From Saccharum officinarum (Eukaryota > Streptophyta > Magnoliopsida > Poales > Poaceae), in NCBI GenBank assembly GCA_020631735.1, contig CM036160.1, forward strand, positions 111,458,680 to 111,522,679: a DNA stretch of 64,000 nt. Reading direction: 5' to 3'. The notes under the pieces are model-generated. The model did no database searches. It saw nothing but the letters and a program-made list of their open reading frames with translations, and had not been told where the DNA came from. The position numbers were made by a program, and so were the translations under genes. How positions within the stretch are numbered: position 1 is the first letter of the stretch; each line of letters begins with the position of its first letter. This document shows, piece by piece, positions 33,121 through 44,068 of this stretch.

Positions 33121-36100
33121 TTACAGGGGTCCAGGGAACGTGCCATTTTCACGTTGCTCGTTCCAACGCTCAATCTACCAAAAAAAAAACACAACCATAT
33201 CATCGAACTAAGCAACAAAGAGTAGTTCAAGTCAGAATAGCCAGATTTGCTGCAGCTAGAAAACAGTAGTATAACATAAGCTCAAGAACAAGGAGCAAAC
33301 ATGCTTGACAAAGGACACCAACCCCTGAAAGTTAATCACAAAGGCAACCAGCAAAATTAGAACTAAAGCTTAAATAAGTACTGTATAAAACATTCAGCAT
33401 AGCATACTATATCGTCACTTTAACTCAGCTATGCACATATACTTTCTTGGTAGCAATATGAGCTAAATGGTTAAATCAATTTAGTTGAAGAAACTATTGT
33501 TTTATTGAATAATTACTTTGATTTCTGAAATACCAGACAAAAGGCATCTAAAACTGTGGGTCACATAAATAAAAGTATAAAACATTGAGATATGAATTGT
33601 CAAGGGCGTCGAGCCCTTGGCTGGCCGGACCGCGGCTACGTAGTTCGTAGCCGTCGGCCGTCTTCTCCGGTGAGGTTATACCCCTCTACCGTAGGCTTAG
33701 TTGAGAGACAGAGAGGATTAAGGATAATGATCTTGCTTGCCTTCATTGTCTTTTGGAATTACATATAAATAGCCAATCAGCCAACTAATCTTGGAAACAA
33801 ACTAATCTTTGCAAACTAAGGAAACCAACTCGTAAAATCAAGGCCAGCCCTTAGCCACTCGATCTGGCCTGGCTGCTGGGCGCGCCTCCGCTCGCTGCTG
33901 CCGCGCGCGCTGCGGCTCACCTGATGTCTTGGGCCCGCCGCTGACGTGTGTACGTGCGGCCCACATGACATCTCTCCCCCCCTCGAGGTCCAGCTCGTTC
34001 TCGAGCTGAAAGGTGGGGTACTGTTGGCGGAAGCCATCAAGGTCCTCCCAGGTCGCCGAGGACGCCGGTTCGCCGCGCCAATGCACCAGTAGTTGGCGGA
34101 CCCCGCGGGCCAAGCGTGTCTGCTCCACGCGTTCTGGCACGGGACGATGGAGTCGTGGTGGATGTCCGGCAGTGAGGGCGATACGTCGGGTGGTGTACTG
34201 ACGAACTTCTTGAGGGTGTTGATGTGGAAGACGTCATGGATCCTGGCCTACGGCGGCAGCTTGAGTCGTACCGCAACGTCGTTGATGAGCTCGATGACCT
34301 TATAGGGCCCGAGGTAGCACGCCTTGAGCTTGCCGGCGGTGGCTTGGGGCAGGGACGAGGCAGTCCGCTGGCGAAGACGAAGTAGCGCCCAGTCGCCCAC
34401 TTGGTAGTGAACAGGGCGGTGGTGTTTGTCGTAGTGGCGCTTCTGAACGGCTTGGGCCTGCTGCAGGCGGTACCGCACATCAGCAAGAAAAGCCTCGTGC
34501 TCCTCCATGTCGCGCGCGACTGCTGCAACCCGTGTCTCACCTGGATCGTAGGAGCGGATCGTTAGAGGATCGCGCCCGTAGACCACGCGGAACGACGTCT
34601 CCCGCAGTGATGACTGGTAGGCCGTGTTGTACACATACTCAGCCCATGGCAACCACCGCAGCCACTGCCGGGGGCGATCACCGGTGAAGCACCGCAGGTA
34701 CATGACGATGACGCGGTTGGCGGCCTCCGTCTGGCTGTCCGACTGAGGGTGAAAGGTCGTTGTCATGTGCAGCTTCGTTCCCATGAGGCGCATCAATTCG
34801 CGCCAGAACGCCGACGTGAACACCGGGTCGCGGTCGGACACTATCGACTGCGGCATGCCATGGAGGCGCACGATGTCGGCGAAGAAGGCTTGCGCCACTG
34901 TCTCGGCGGTATACGGGTGCGCCAGTGCGATGAAGTGGCAGTACTTGCTGAAGCGGTCGACGACGAAGAGGATCACCGACTTGCCATTGACCCGGGGAAG
35001 AGCTTCGATGAAGTCGAGGCCGATATCCGCCCAGACGATGGTGGGAACAGGCAGCGACATGAGAAGCCCCGCGCGGGAGCAGATGTTCAGACTTGTACCG
35101 CTGGCAAGTGATGCAGCTCCTCACGAAATCCTGCACAAGGCGCCTCATGTGGGGAAAGTGAAAGTCCCTGCGGAGGCGGTGCATCGTACGCTGGACCCCT
35201 TCGTGCCCATCATCGTGGACAGCTCCGACGATCTCCTGCAAAAGGGGTGAGGCGGGCGGAATATAGAGGCGGTCGTCGTAGAGGATCATGTCATCCCGCA
35301 CGGTCCAGGGTGCCGCACGCATTCCAGCCTGGATGTCACCGTGGATGGTGACCAGCGCGGGGTCGGTTGCCTGGGCCTGTCGGAGCCGCGCGATGAAGTC
35401 GAACCGCGGAGCCGACACCACGCGGAGGTCGCCCATGGTGTCCTCTTCGGTGTCGCGGTGAGATAGAGCGTCGGCGACTGTGTTGGAGACGCCCGACTTG
35501 TACTCGACGGCGAAGTCGAAGCCGAGGAGCTTTCCCACCCAGTGGTGCTGCGGGATGGTGGCGAGCCGTTGGTCGAGGAGATATTTGAGGCTGTAGTGAT
35601 CGGTCTTGACGACGAATCTCCGCCCCCAGAGGTACGGCCTCTAATGCCGCACGGCGAGCACCAAGCCGATGAGCTCACGCTCGTACGCCGCGAGCGATCG
35701 ATGCCGTGGCGCCACTGGTCTGCTGAAGAAGGCGATCGGGTGGCCCTCCTGGAGAAGCACGACGCTGAACCCGTAGGTGGATGCGTCGCACTCGACGACG
35801 GACAACTTGGTGAAGTCCGGCAACGTCAGCACCGGCGCGGACGTCACAGCGCCCTTGACCGCGCTGAAGGCCGCCGCTGCCTCGGCGTTCCACGCGAACC
35901 CCTCCTTCAGGAGCGCCGTGAGGGGGGCTGCAATGGTGCCGTAGTTGTGGACGAACTTCCTGTAGTAGCCCGCCAAGCCGAGGAAGCCCCGCACCGCCCG
36001 TGCCGATCGAGGCACCGACCAGTCGTGGATGGCCCGGACCTTTGACGGGTCCATGGCGACGCCTGTCGCGGATATGACATGTCCCAGGTACGTGACGGAT

Positions 36101-39100
36101 GGCACGCCGAAGGAGCACTTGGAACGCTTGACGAAGAGGCGGTGGCGCACTAACTCGGAGAGGACGACACAGAGGTGTCGCAGGTGATCCGCCTAGGTTT
36201 GACTGTAGATTAGAATGTCATCAAAAAAGACAAGTACAAATCGACGCAGGTACGGCCAGAGGACGTCGTTCATGAGGGACTGGAACGTCGCCGGCGCGTT
36301 GCAGAGGCCAAATGGCATGACGAGGAACTCGTAGAGGCCGTCATGCGTGCGGAACGCTGTCTTGTGTACATCCTCAGGCCGCATCCGGACCTGGTGATAC
36401 CCGGACCGCAGGTCCAGCTTGGTGAAGAAACGCGCGCCGTGGAGCTCGTCGAGCAGCTCGTCCACGACCGGGATGGGGAAGGCATCCTTGACTGTGAGCG
36501 TGTTCAACGCCCTGTAGTCGACGCAGAACCGCCACGTGCAGTCCGACTTCTTGACAAGGAGCACCGGCGATGAGAACGGCGAGTCGCTGCGGCGAACGAT
36601 GCCCTGCGCCATCATGGCAGCGCATTGTCGTTCGAGCTCATCTTTGTGAGCCGTCGAGTACCGATACGGCCGGACAGCCACCGGCTGCACGCCCGGTTTG
36701 AGCGTGATGCCATGGTCGCGGACTCGGGGCGGGGGCAGGCCGGTCGGCTCAGCGAAGATGTCGTCGAACCTTGCCAAGAGCTCCTCGAGCAGGGAGGTGC
36801 TGGCCGAGGTGGTGTAGGGGCCGTGCGCGCCTGGGGCTGGAACGCCCGCCTAGCACACGGTGCGCCCCTCGTGCTGGAACGAGACGGTGCCCGCTACCAA
36901 GTCCCACACCAGCTTCCCCAAGGTGGCCATCCAGTGTGTCCCCAGGACGATGTCGTACCCTGCAAGAGGCATGACAAACAAATCGACGGCGAAGCCGAGG
37001 TCGTTGATAGTGAGTGGAGCGCGGCGAAGGACGCCTGGGCATGGTACTTTCTCGCCGTTGGCGACCGTGGCCGTCAGGCGCGGCCGAGGTTGGACTGGCA
37101 GCCCGGTCCGGCGCGCTGCATCCTCCCCGATGAAGCTGTGGGTGGATCCGGTGTCCAGGAGGGAGATGAGGGACGTCGCGCCCACCGAGACGCAGACCTG
37201 CATGGTCTTGCCGATGGGCAAACCAGCGACCGCATGAAGGGAGAAGACCGGGGCCTCCATCTCCCCGACCGCGTCTGCTGCAGCAGCGCCGTCGTCCGCG
37301 GCGTCGTCGATCTCCACGCCCTCGAGGAAGAAGAGGCGCCGACAGAACCTGTTGTGGCCATGGGTGTACTTTTCATTGCAATTGAAGCACAAACCTTGAC
37401 GGCACCGTTCCGCCATTTCGTCCGGTGTTAGGCGCCGTTGGTTGCCCTCGCCGCGGCCCTGCTGGGCGGCCACCGGGGGAGCAGGGAGCGCCAGCTGCTG
37501 CTGCTAAGGCGCGGGCAGCGCTGGTCGGGCCGCTGGGGCGGCAAGAAGGCCACGCGAAGGCGCCCGAGGGGGAGGCGGCCCCTGCCAGTCGAGCTCCATC
37601 AACTCCACCTAGTGGGCGAGACTCATGGCGGCCGCTAGCGTCTTCGGGTTGTGGATGCGGACGGCGTGGCTGAGCGGCGACAGGAGTCCACCGGTGAAGA
37701 TCTGGACACGTTGGATCTCATCAAGACGACCCGCGCGAGGCAGGAGGGCCTGGAAACGGTTGGAGTACTCCACGGTCCCTGTACGCCGACACTGGGTGAG
37801 CTCGAACAGCGGAGCCGAGCGAAGGGGCGGCCCGAAACGCAGGTTCAGGAGCTCCTTAAACCACCCCCATGGCGGCGTGCCTTCGTCCTCCTGGAGCTGG
37901 TCGTACCAGAGCTGGGCGACATCCTCCAAGGCGTAGGAGGCCATCCACACGCGCTGCTCCGCCATGGTACGTTGTTGGCAAAAATAGGATTCACACTTGT
38001 TGACGAAGAGCATCGGATCAGTCTTGCCGTCGTAGCGGGGAAACTCCAATTTCTGGAATTTTGGTGGGCGATCCAGATCGCGCGGCCCGTTCTGGCGGCC
38101 GCCGGTGCCGCTGCCCGACGACTCCGACTTCTCCTTCATGGCGGCCATGTCGGCCTTCAGGTCCTTCAATTCCGTGGTGACGGACTTCAGCATCTCGACC
38201 ACATCGGCGAGGGACGGCTCGCTCATGGTTGCTGGCTGGGGCGCGGACGTGGGGGAGGGCTGCGGCGACGGTGGCGGGCTAGGATTTTGGGCGGCGGCGG
38301 CTGTGGAAGACTGGGTGGAGCGGGTGGGAGAGGATCGGCGAGACCGTGATACCAGGTTGTCAAGGGCGTCGAGCCCTTGGCTGGCCGGACCGCGGCTATG
38401 TAGTTCGTAGCCGTCGGCCGTCTTCTCCGGTGAGGTTATACCCCTCTACCGTAGGCTTAGTTGAGAGACAGAGAGGATTAAGGATAATGATCTTGCTTGC
38501 CTTCATTGTCTTTCGGAATTACATATAAATAGCCAATCAGTCAACAAATCTTGGAAACAAACTAATCTTTGCAAACTAAGGAAACCAACTCGTAAAATCA
38601 AGGCCAGCCCTTAGCCACTCGATCTGGCCTGGCTGCTGGGCGCGCCTCCGCTCGCTGCTGCCGCGGGCGCTGCGGCTCGCCTGATGTCTCGGGCCCGCCG
38701 CTGACGTGTGTACGTGCGGCCCCACATGACATGAATATCCAGTATATCCAACAGAATGCTGCCCAGTAGTCCTCCCTCAATGAACCACAAAATCAACCGG
38801 TCCAACTTAATCGATCAATTCCATCAAATGACCCAATGTCAAGGACTTTTCTCTGATGATAGAAATATGCTTTGGCTTACTCAAACGTGGCTAAGGTAAT
38901 ATATAAGATAATATATTTTCAAATGCCAGAATTTCACTTCAAGCCTTTCAAAAAGGTAATAATTATTTTTAAGGTCAACACGCCCGCCCGGATGGTTAAA
39001 GTTGTTTTTGCCATAGAAGTTACCACCTCACAATCACAGAACAAGCTGAAGAACAGCACCAATAGATAATAGTAACTGGAGCAAGAACGCATACCCATTC

Positions 39101-40500
39101 ACTTGGGCAGAGTGATCTGTAGTACTTAGCAAACTTTTCACACTCAGGAGCACCCTCCCCTTTAGCAGCTACACACCTGTTATAAAATTAGAATCAGTTA
39201 CAACCAATAGCTGAAAGAACCCCAATTATTATTTTCTGAAAGTTTAGCCATACCTATGATATTCAATATAGCGTGTGAAGCAATGTCTTGTTTGATTTGT
39301 TGTTGGGAAGCGAAAATCTGCTGGAGCTGTCTCGATCTGGATATTGTAAATGTTCAATACCAGCTTATAGAATGTAGCTGCTCATAGCTAGTTGGTAATG
39401 TCATACCTTAATTTCTAGTATTTCATCAGCTGCTTCCTCAGCGACCTCACTACTTTCTTCAGCGGAAGAGCTGTCCTCAGCTTCTGGCTTCTCAGAGGGT
39501 TCTTTCACCTCTGGAGTTTCACTTGTTTCTTTAACAGCAACAGTGGTCTCATGAGCTGCTGGAGTTTCAGCACTTTTGTCAGGGATGACTTCAGCCGCAG
39601 TCCTGACAGCAGATTTCCCATTAGATGGATTTTGTACTCGGACCTCTTGGGATGGCAGTGAATATTCCTGCACGTAAGGTGGTTCAACAATGGTTGTGAC
39701 CAAGGAAGATGAGTTTCAGAAGGAACAACTAGCAATACAGAGATTAGTTGGGTTAAGGAATACATATGTCACGGCTGGACAACATATGCTTATTGTGGAG
39801 GACTGGAGCTATGACATCGGAGATTCGGAGCTGAAGAACCGGTACGTCTTTAATTTTTTTGTTAAAAAAAGTTCAAACGCTATTCGAAGTAAAAAATACC
39901 GTCGCACTAACTCGAAACCTAATCAGCTAACAACAAAATCTACATTTCCACTTTGAACCTACGAAACTCCGATGGATGAATGAACGAACTATCGTCAATT
40001 TCGCTATCTAATTATGTATTGTCAGGGGCAGGAATGAACGAACTAGACCCGGAACCAAAGAAAACATCAAAACAGCAACTGTGGATCCTTCCATATATAT
40101 ATCCAAGCATGAAGTACCCACCAACTATTCCACCCAAATTTTCGGGAAAAAAAAGGACACTATCACCCAAATTATACATGCATCCCAGCACAAAACCTAA
40201 CTCCAACTCATCCTACTACACACGGTCCACGAGCAGCTCGTAGCTACGGGACGGCGCGAGAAGTTGCATTAATCGTAGCCGCGACAGGCCGTATCTCACG
40301 AGAGAGCAAGTTGGAGAATGAGGAGAGGATACGCACCCTGTTCGTTTCGCTGGATTATTATGGCCGAAAGTACTCTTTGGTTTGTTGTGAGAGAAAAATA
40401 CTGTTGGATAGCTGCTGATTCTGCTGATCAGCAAAAACAACAAATAGGGTGACGGCTTCCCTACCTCGGCGAGCGACGGAGCATTGCCTTCCGCAGCCAT
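33121..40500 (-). CDS. COX6B: Cytochrome c oxidase subunit 6b, copy 2
   Basis: Exons 40500-40465, 39667-39407, 39336-39254, 39176-39095 and 33174-33121, identical in layout to copy 1 and coding the same 171-residue protein with its acidic N-terminal extension and twin CX9C/CX10C cysteines. Intron 4 holds the second view of the Reina-like element. This copy has the better upstream sequence, since it is far from the contig end and retains intact site II motifs. I treat it as the reference view of a single gene; the next gene on the same strand (ADH-A) lies across the LINE. Confidence 0.93.
33598..38731 (-). mobile_element. Reina-like LTR retrotransposon, copy 2
   Basis: LTRs 33598-33970 and 38358-38731, target duplication TGAAT at 33593-33597 and 38732-38736. 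The 3' LTR is one C shorter than in copy 1 (GCGGCCCACATG against GCGGCCCCACATG). Otherwise the same insertion as 19997-25130. Confidence 0.95.
33838..38226 (-). pseudogene. Gag-Pol polyprotein, copy 2 (disrupted)
   Basis: Same domains and the same six TAG codons as copy 1 (37609, 37504, 36850, 36193, 35641 and 34248), and the same two shared frame shifts. Unlike copy 1, the segment from 36150 to 35641 reads without a break because the C missing near 22415 is present here. This shows which of the two copies carries the sequencing-type error. Confidence 0.9.
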
Positions 40501-40893
40501 GGCGGCGCCCTGTGAAAGCTTCTGGCTGGTGGGAGGTGGGGAGGTGGTGAGATGGTGCGAAGAAGAAACGACGCGAGTGGAGTTGGTGGGCACGTGCTAC
40601 CTGAAGTCTAGAAGAGAGTGATTTTGGATGGGCTTAAAAAATGAGGCCCAATATCCTCAGTGGCCCATCGAGGTCGAGTCGTCTGAGTCGTTTTTGGGCT
40701 TAATTAATTTGGTACTCCCTCAATTTCAAACTTGGTAAAGTTTGGATAACGATTATTTAAAGTTTGGCTACCATACCAAGAGTCCATGACAAACTTAGAA
40801 ACAAAGGTTAACACGTCACCACCGCGAATGGCTACGCGGGTTTACATGTCCTGTAAATATGACGACGACGGTGACAAACAAACATGCACTGTC
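40501..40893. other. Short intergenic region between COX6B and ADH-A
   Basis: Holds the COX6B promoter on the left and, on the right (about 40763-40893), what used to be the 3' flank of ADH-A before the LINE inserted at 40908. No other gene fits. Confidence 0.6.
40629..40700. promoter_or_regulatory. Cluster of site II (TGGGCY) elements upstream of COX6B
   Basis: Four TGGGCC/TGGGCT words within 72 bases: TGGGCT at 40629-40634, GGCCCA (complement) at 40645-40650 and 40662-40667, and TGGGCT at 40695-40700. They lie 130-200 bases upstream of the COX6B ATG. Site II clusters are a known feature of plant nuclear genes for respiratory-chain and other growth-linked proteins and are bound by TCP factors, so they fit this gene. 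Confidence 0.6.
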
Positions 40894-41491
40894 AATCTGT
40901 CATGCGTATGGCTCGAAAACACAGCATGCTCCCGTAGGATGGCCTCCGCCGCCGCCGCCGCTGCGACCGCCGCCGCGTCAACCTCCACCCTCCGTCCTGC
41001 TCTCTCCCAGGGTCGTCGTTGCTAGGAGTGAGATCCGTACACCCTCGCTCACGCAGGCTCACCTGTGGCAGTGAAGGGCTCCGCCGCTAGCCAGTCGTCG
41101 CTTGACCTGTGCCCGCTCGCCACCTTCGCCGACCGCGAGCCCGTAGCTCCTTTCGCTGCCCCGGGGGAAGGATGGCGAGGAGTCGCCGTTCTTGGGCGGA
41201 CGAGTGTGAGGAGGAGGCGCCTGCTGAGGCCACTGCGCAGGCCAGCCCCCTCCGCCTCCCGCCCCTCGCTGCCGCGGCGCACGCGTCTCACGTCCTCCGG
41301 TCCAGCGCGCTTAACCCAGGCGCGGAGCCCTTCTCTGCCTCGCCGGGGGGAAGGTTCGCCTCACGGACTCTGAGGACTCCTCCACCGACTCCGCCTCCGC
41401 CTCCCCTCCGCCGTCCGGGAAGGGGAAGGCCCCCGTCGCTTCTCGTCGCCGCCGACGGGCACAACGCCGCCGTGCTGAGCCTACCGGCTTC

Positions 41492-44032
41492 ATGGCCGCG
41501 GCGCGTCGCGAAGTGCCGCGTCCGGACACGGCAGGCCAGGCCCGCCTCAGGTCCGTCGTCGTCCACCCGGTGCGTATGAGCTCGCCAACGGATGCCGAGG
41601 GCTTCCGAAAGGTGGAGAGCAGGCGCCGCTGGCGTCGTGCGCCCTCTGCTCACCGACCGCGCCCGGTACCACAGAATCTTGTGGGGCGCTGCTTCAACTG
41701 TTTGGCTGATGACCACGTGCGGATCGAGTGCACGTCGGCCGCTCGTTGCTTTACCTGTCTGCAGGAGGGGCACCAGGCACGCGACTGCCCTGCCGCCTTC
41801 CATGCGGATCGCTGGAACGGGAAGAGAGGTCGGTCGCCCTCACGTGCTCGTGGCCGTGGAGACGGGGTCTCGCGCCGTCGCCGTCGCCGGGATGCTCGCT
41901 CTGTCTCCTCCGACCGCGCTAACTCGGCAACGCCTGAGCCGCCTGTGCCGGACCCACCGGCGACGCAGGAGTCCGCCCTCTTCCACGCTGCGGATCAGGC
42001 CACCGCCCGGGAGCAGGCGGATCTCGGCGCCAACGGCCACCAGGAGGCCAATGTGGATGTTCAGGCTCCTGCCGCGGCCGCGCCTAGCGTCGAGGCGCCC
42101 GCTGAGCAGATGGTCGTACCGCCACCTCCAAGTCGTGTTCAGCAGCCACCCGCTTCTCCAGCATCGCGCGCCCGCTCACCGCTGCTGGAATTGGTGGTGG
42201 TTCCCCGCTCCAGTGCGCTGCAGCAGGCCGAGGACAGGCTCTCCTCCCTGGCCTTGGTTGCGCTGGTGCTGGGCAACAGACCGCCGGTGTCGACGGCGAT
42301 GGTGCGAGCACACCTCAGCGAGTCGTTTGGCATCGGCAGCGACCGTGTCTCCGTGCACAGGTTCTGGCCGGACGACTTCATCGCCCGCTTTCGCCACCGT
42401 GAGGACCTCGACATGGTGCTAGGCACACCGCCGCCGTTGCGCAGTAACTTCGCCCTGCGCTGGAGGCCGTGGTCGCGGCTGTCCATGGCGTCCGTGGGAC
42501 CGTTCAGGTTTCGTGCACTGGTCGGCATGAGGGGCATCCCAGCACACGCGCGTGCGGCCGAGACGGTCATGGACACGGTGCAGTTCATCCTCGGCTCGTC
42601 CTGCGCTCGTGTGCACATTGCGGATGACGGTGCCGTCGGCGATCCTGACGACGAGCGCGAGCTATTCGTGTCGGCGTGGTGTGCCCACCCGGATCTCATC
42701 CCCGACGAGAAGATTATTGCGATCCCTGAGCGGGAGGAGGAACATGACGGCGGGCCGCCGTCCTTCTTGAGACGAGAGGAGATGATCCACCACGAGGTGC
42801 CTGCCCTGCGCTACCTCGTGCGCTTGCGCATCGTTGAGTACCAGGACTGGCACACGCCGCCGCCGTCCGACGACGAAGGCTTCGACCCGCGCGACGACGA
42901 AGACTCCGACGACAGCAACTACAACGGTTTCCATCCTGGCTTCCAACATTCCGGCGGTGGCGGCGCTCGGCCTCGGACCACCAGGTTCGGCCGGGCGCAG
43001 GACCCGAGGCTGCAGCGGAATTTCGAGGCGCCTTTCCAGCGGCGCCAGGCGGCGCAGGTCGTCACCGTGGGCCAGGTGCGCTGCCCTGTCGCATCCGGCA
43101 GACCGGAATATCCCAGTCGCGCTCCTGCTGCAGGATTCCCGGCACTGGGCTGGACGCGTGTCGTGCGCGACTTGGCGCTTGAAGTTGACCTCGGTATCGG
43201 GGCTGCGCGCTCGCTCTCTCCTGTCCGTGCAGCACCTGACGACCCCATGTGTGCTGAGGCAGAGCTGGGCTGCACGGCTGAGTCTGGGGCTTTGGCAGTT
43301 GGGGAGGGGGTCACGGGTCAACTGATGACCATCGACCGTGACCCAAACTCAGGCTCCGAGTCAGCAGCCGTCTATAAAGGCTTAGTGGGCCGCTCGCTTG
43401 ATGAGGATCTTGGACTGATGGTGGGCCAGGTGGACTGGGCCATGGGACCCTGCTCAGCAAACGCGTCCGAGGAGCACGGCCATGTTGTTGCCGCGGTCCT
43501 TACCGGGCCTGTTTGCACTGAGCCCGGTATGTCCGTTTTCCCAGCACAGGTGGACGCCGGACTACCTGTGCAAGACTTGGTCGGTGCGCCGGACGCGGCC
43601 GTTGTACTGACGACCACGCCGGTAGGCGTAGCTGACATGGCCGTCGCTGCGCCTGTCGTGGCTACGCAGTCCGTCGACGAGTTCATCAGTGAGCTCATCA
43701 AGCCGCTGCCTCAAACCATCCTATCCACCCCCAGTCTGCGTTCTACCAGGGACCCAAGGGCTATTGACACCGTCGAATGGCTGCCCAAGCGTAGCGCGAG
43801 GCTGGCGGCCAAGAGCAGGTTCCGCGAGGAGAAACCGGACAAGCAAGCCAGGAAGATACTGATGAGGAAGCTGGGATACGACGTCCAGACGGAGCACCCG
43901 GACGAGGCCACGTTCCAGGAGTTCCACGACGCGGCATTCAAGGTCGCGCTGGTGGGTGAGGCTGAAGAGGCCATGCAGGTACTACTCCGTGGTGGCCGCG
44001 CAAACGGCGGTCGGGCGATCCGGGCCGCCTGA
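41492..44032 (+). CDS. LINE ORF1, CCHC nucleic-acid-binding protein
   Basis: 846 codons as read from the ATG at 41492. Near the N-terminus are two zinc knuckles (CFNCLADDHVRIEC and CFTCLQEGHQARDC), followed by a DUF4283-like/RRM-like region around residues 240-400 and a long acidic, Pro/Ala-rich tail. In plant L1 elements this protein binds the element RNA. The true start is probably the ATG at 41172: that frame reads on in similar composition and joins the ORF1 frame at a run of six G (41345-41350), where one base is gained or lost. The break could be a real inactivating change or a consensus error. Confidence 0.82.
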   Translation: MAAARREVPRPDTAGQARLRSVVVHPVRMSSPTDAEGFRKVESRRRWRRAPSAHRPRPVPQNLVGRCFNCLADDHVRIECTSAARCFTCLQEGHQARDCPAAFHADRWNGKRGRSPSRARGRGDGVSRRRRRRDARSVSSDRANSATPEPPVPDPPATQESALFHAADQATAREQADLGANGHQEANVDVQAPAAAAPSVEAPAEQMVVPPPPSRVQQPPASPASRARSPLLELVVVPRSSALQQAEDRLSSLALVALVLGNRPPVSTAMVRAHLSESFGIGSDRVSVHRFWPDDFIARFRHREDLDMVLGTPPPLRSNFALRWRPWSRLSMASVGPFRFRALVGMRGIPAHARAAETVMDTVQFILGSSCARVHIADDGAVGDPDDERELFVSAWCAHPDLIPDEKIIAIPEREEEHDGGPPSFLRREEMIHHEVPALRYLVRLRIVEYQDWHTPPPSDDEGFDPRDDEDSDDSNYNGFHPGFQHSGGGGARPRTTRFGRAQDPRLQRNFEAPFQRRQAAQVVTVGQVRCPVASGRPEYPSRAPAAGFPALGWTRVVRDLALEVDLGIGAARSLSPVRAAPDDPMCAEAELGCTAESGALAVGEGVTGQLMTIDRDPNSGSESAAVYKGLVGRSLDEDLGLMVGQVDWAMGPCSANASEEHGHVVAAVLTGPVCTEPGMSVFPAQVDAGLPVQDLVGAPDAAVVLTTTPVGVADMAVAAPVVATQSVDEFISELIKPLPQTILSTPSLRSTRDPRAIDTVEWLPKRSARLAAKSRFREEKPDKQARKILMRKLGYDVQTEHPDEATFQEFHDAAFKVALVGEAEEAMQVLLRGGRANGGRAIRAA

Positions 44033-44068
44033 AGCTCCGCGTGTCCATCGTCGCACAACAAGTTTGCC

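Larger units (their letters stand above)
27259..40762. repeat. 13.5-kb repeat, copy 2 (start of right contig)
   Basis: Near-identical to 13654-27158. The left edge is the first base after the gap; the right edge (40762) is where copy 1 runs into the N run. After 40762 the sequence is unique and leads to the LINE and the ADH genes, so the true order is probably 13653 joined through one copy to 40763. Confidence 0.95.
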
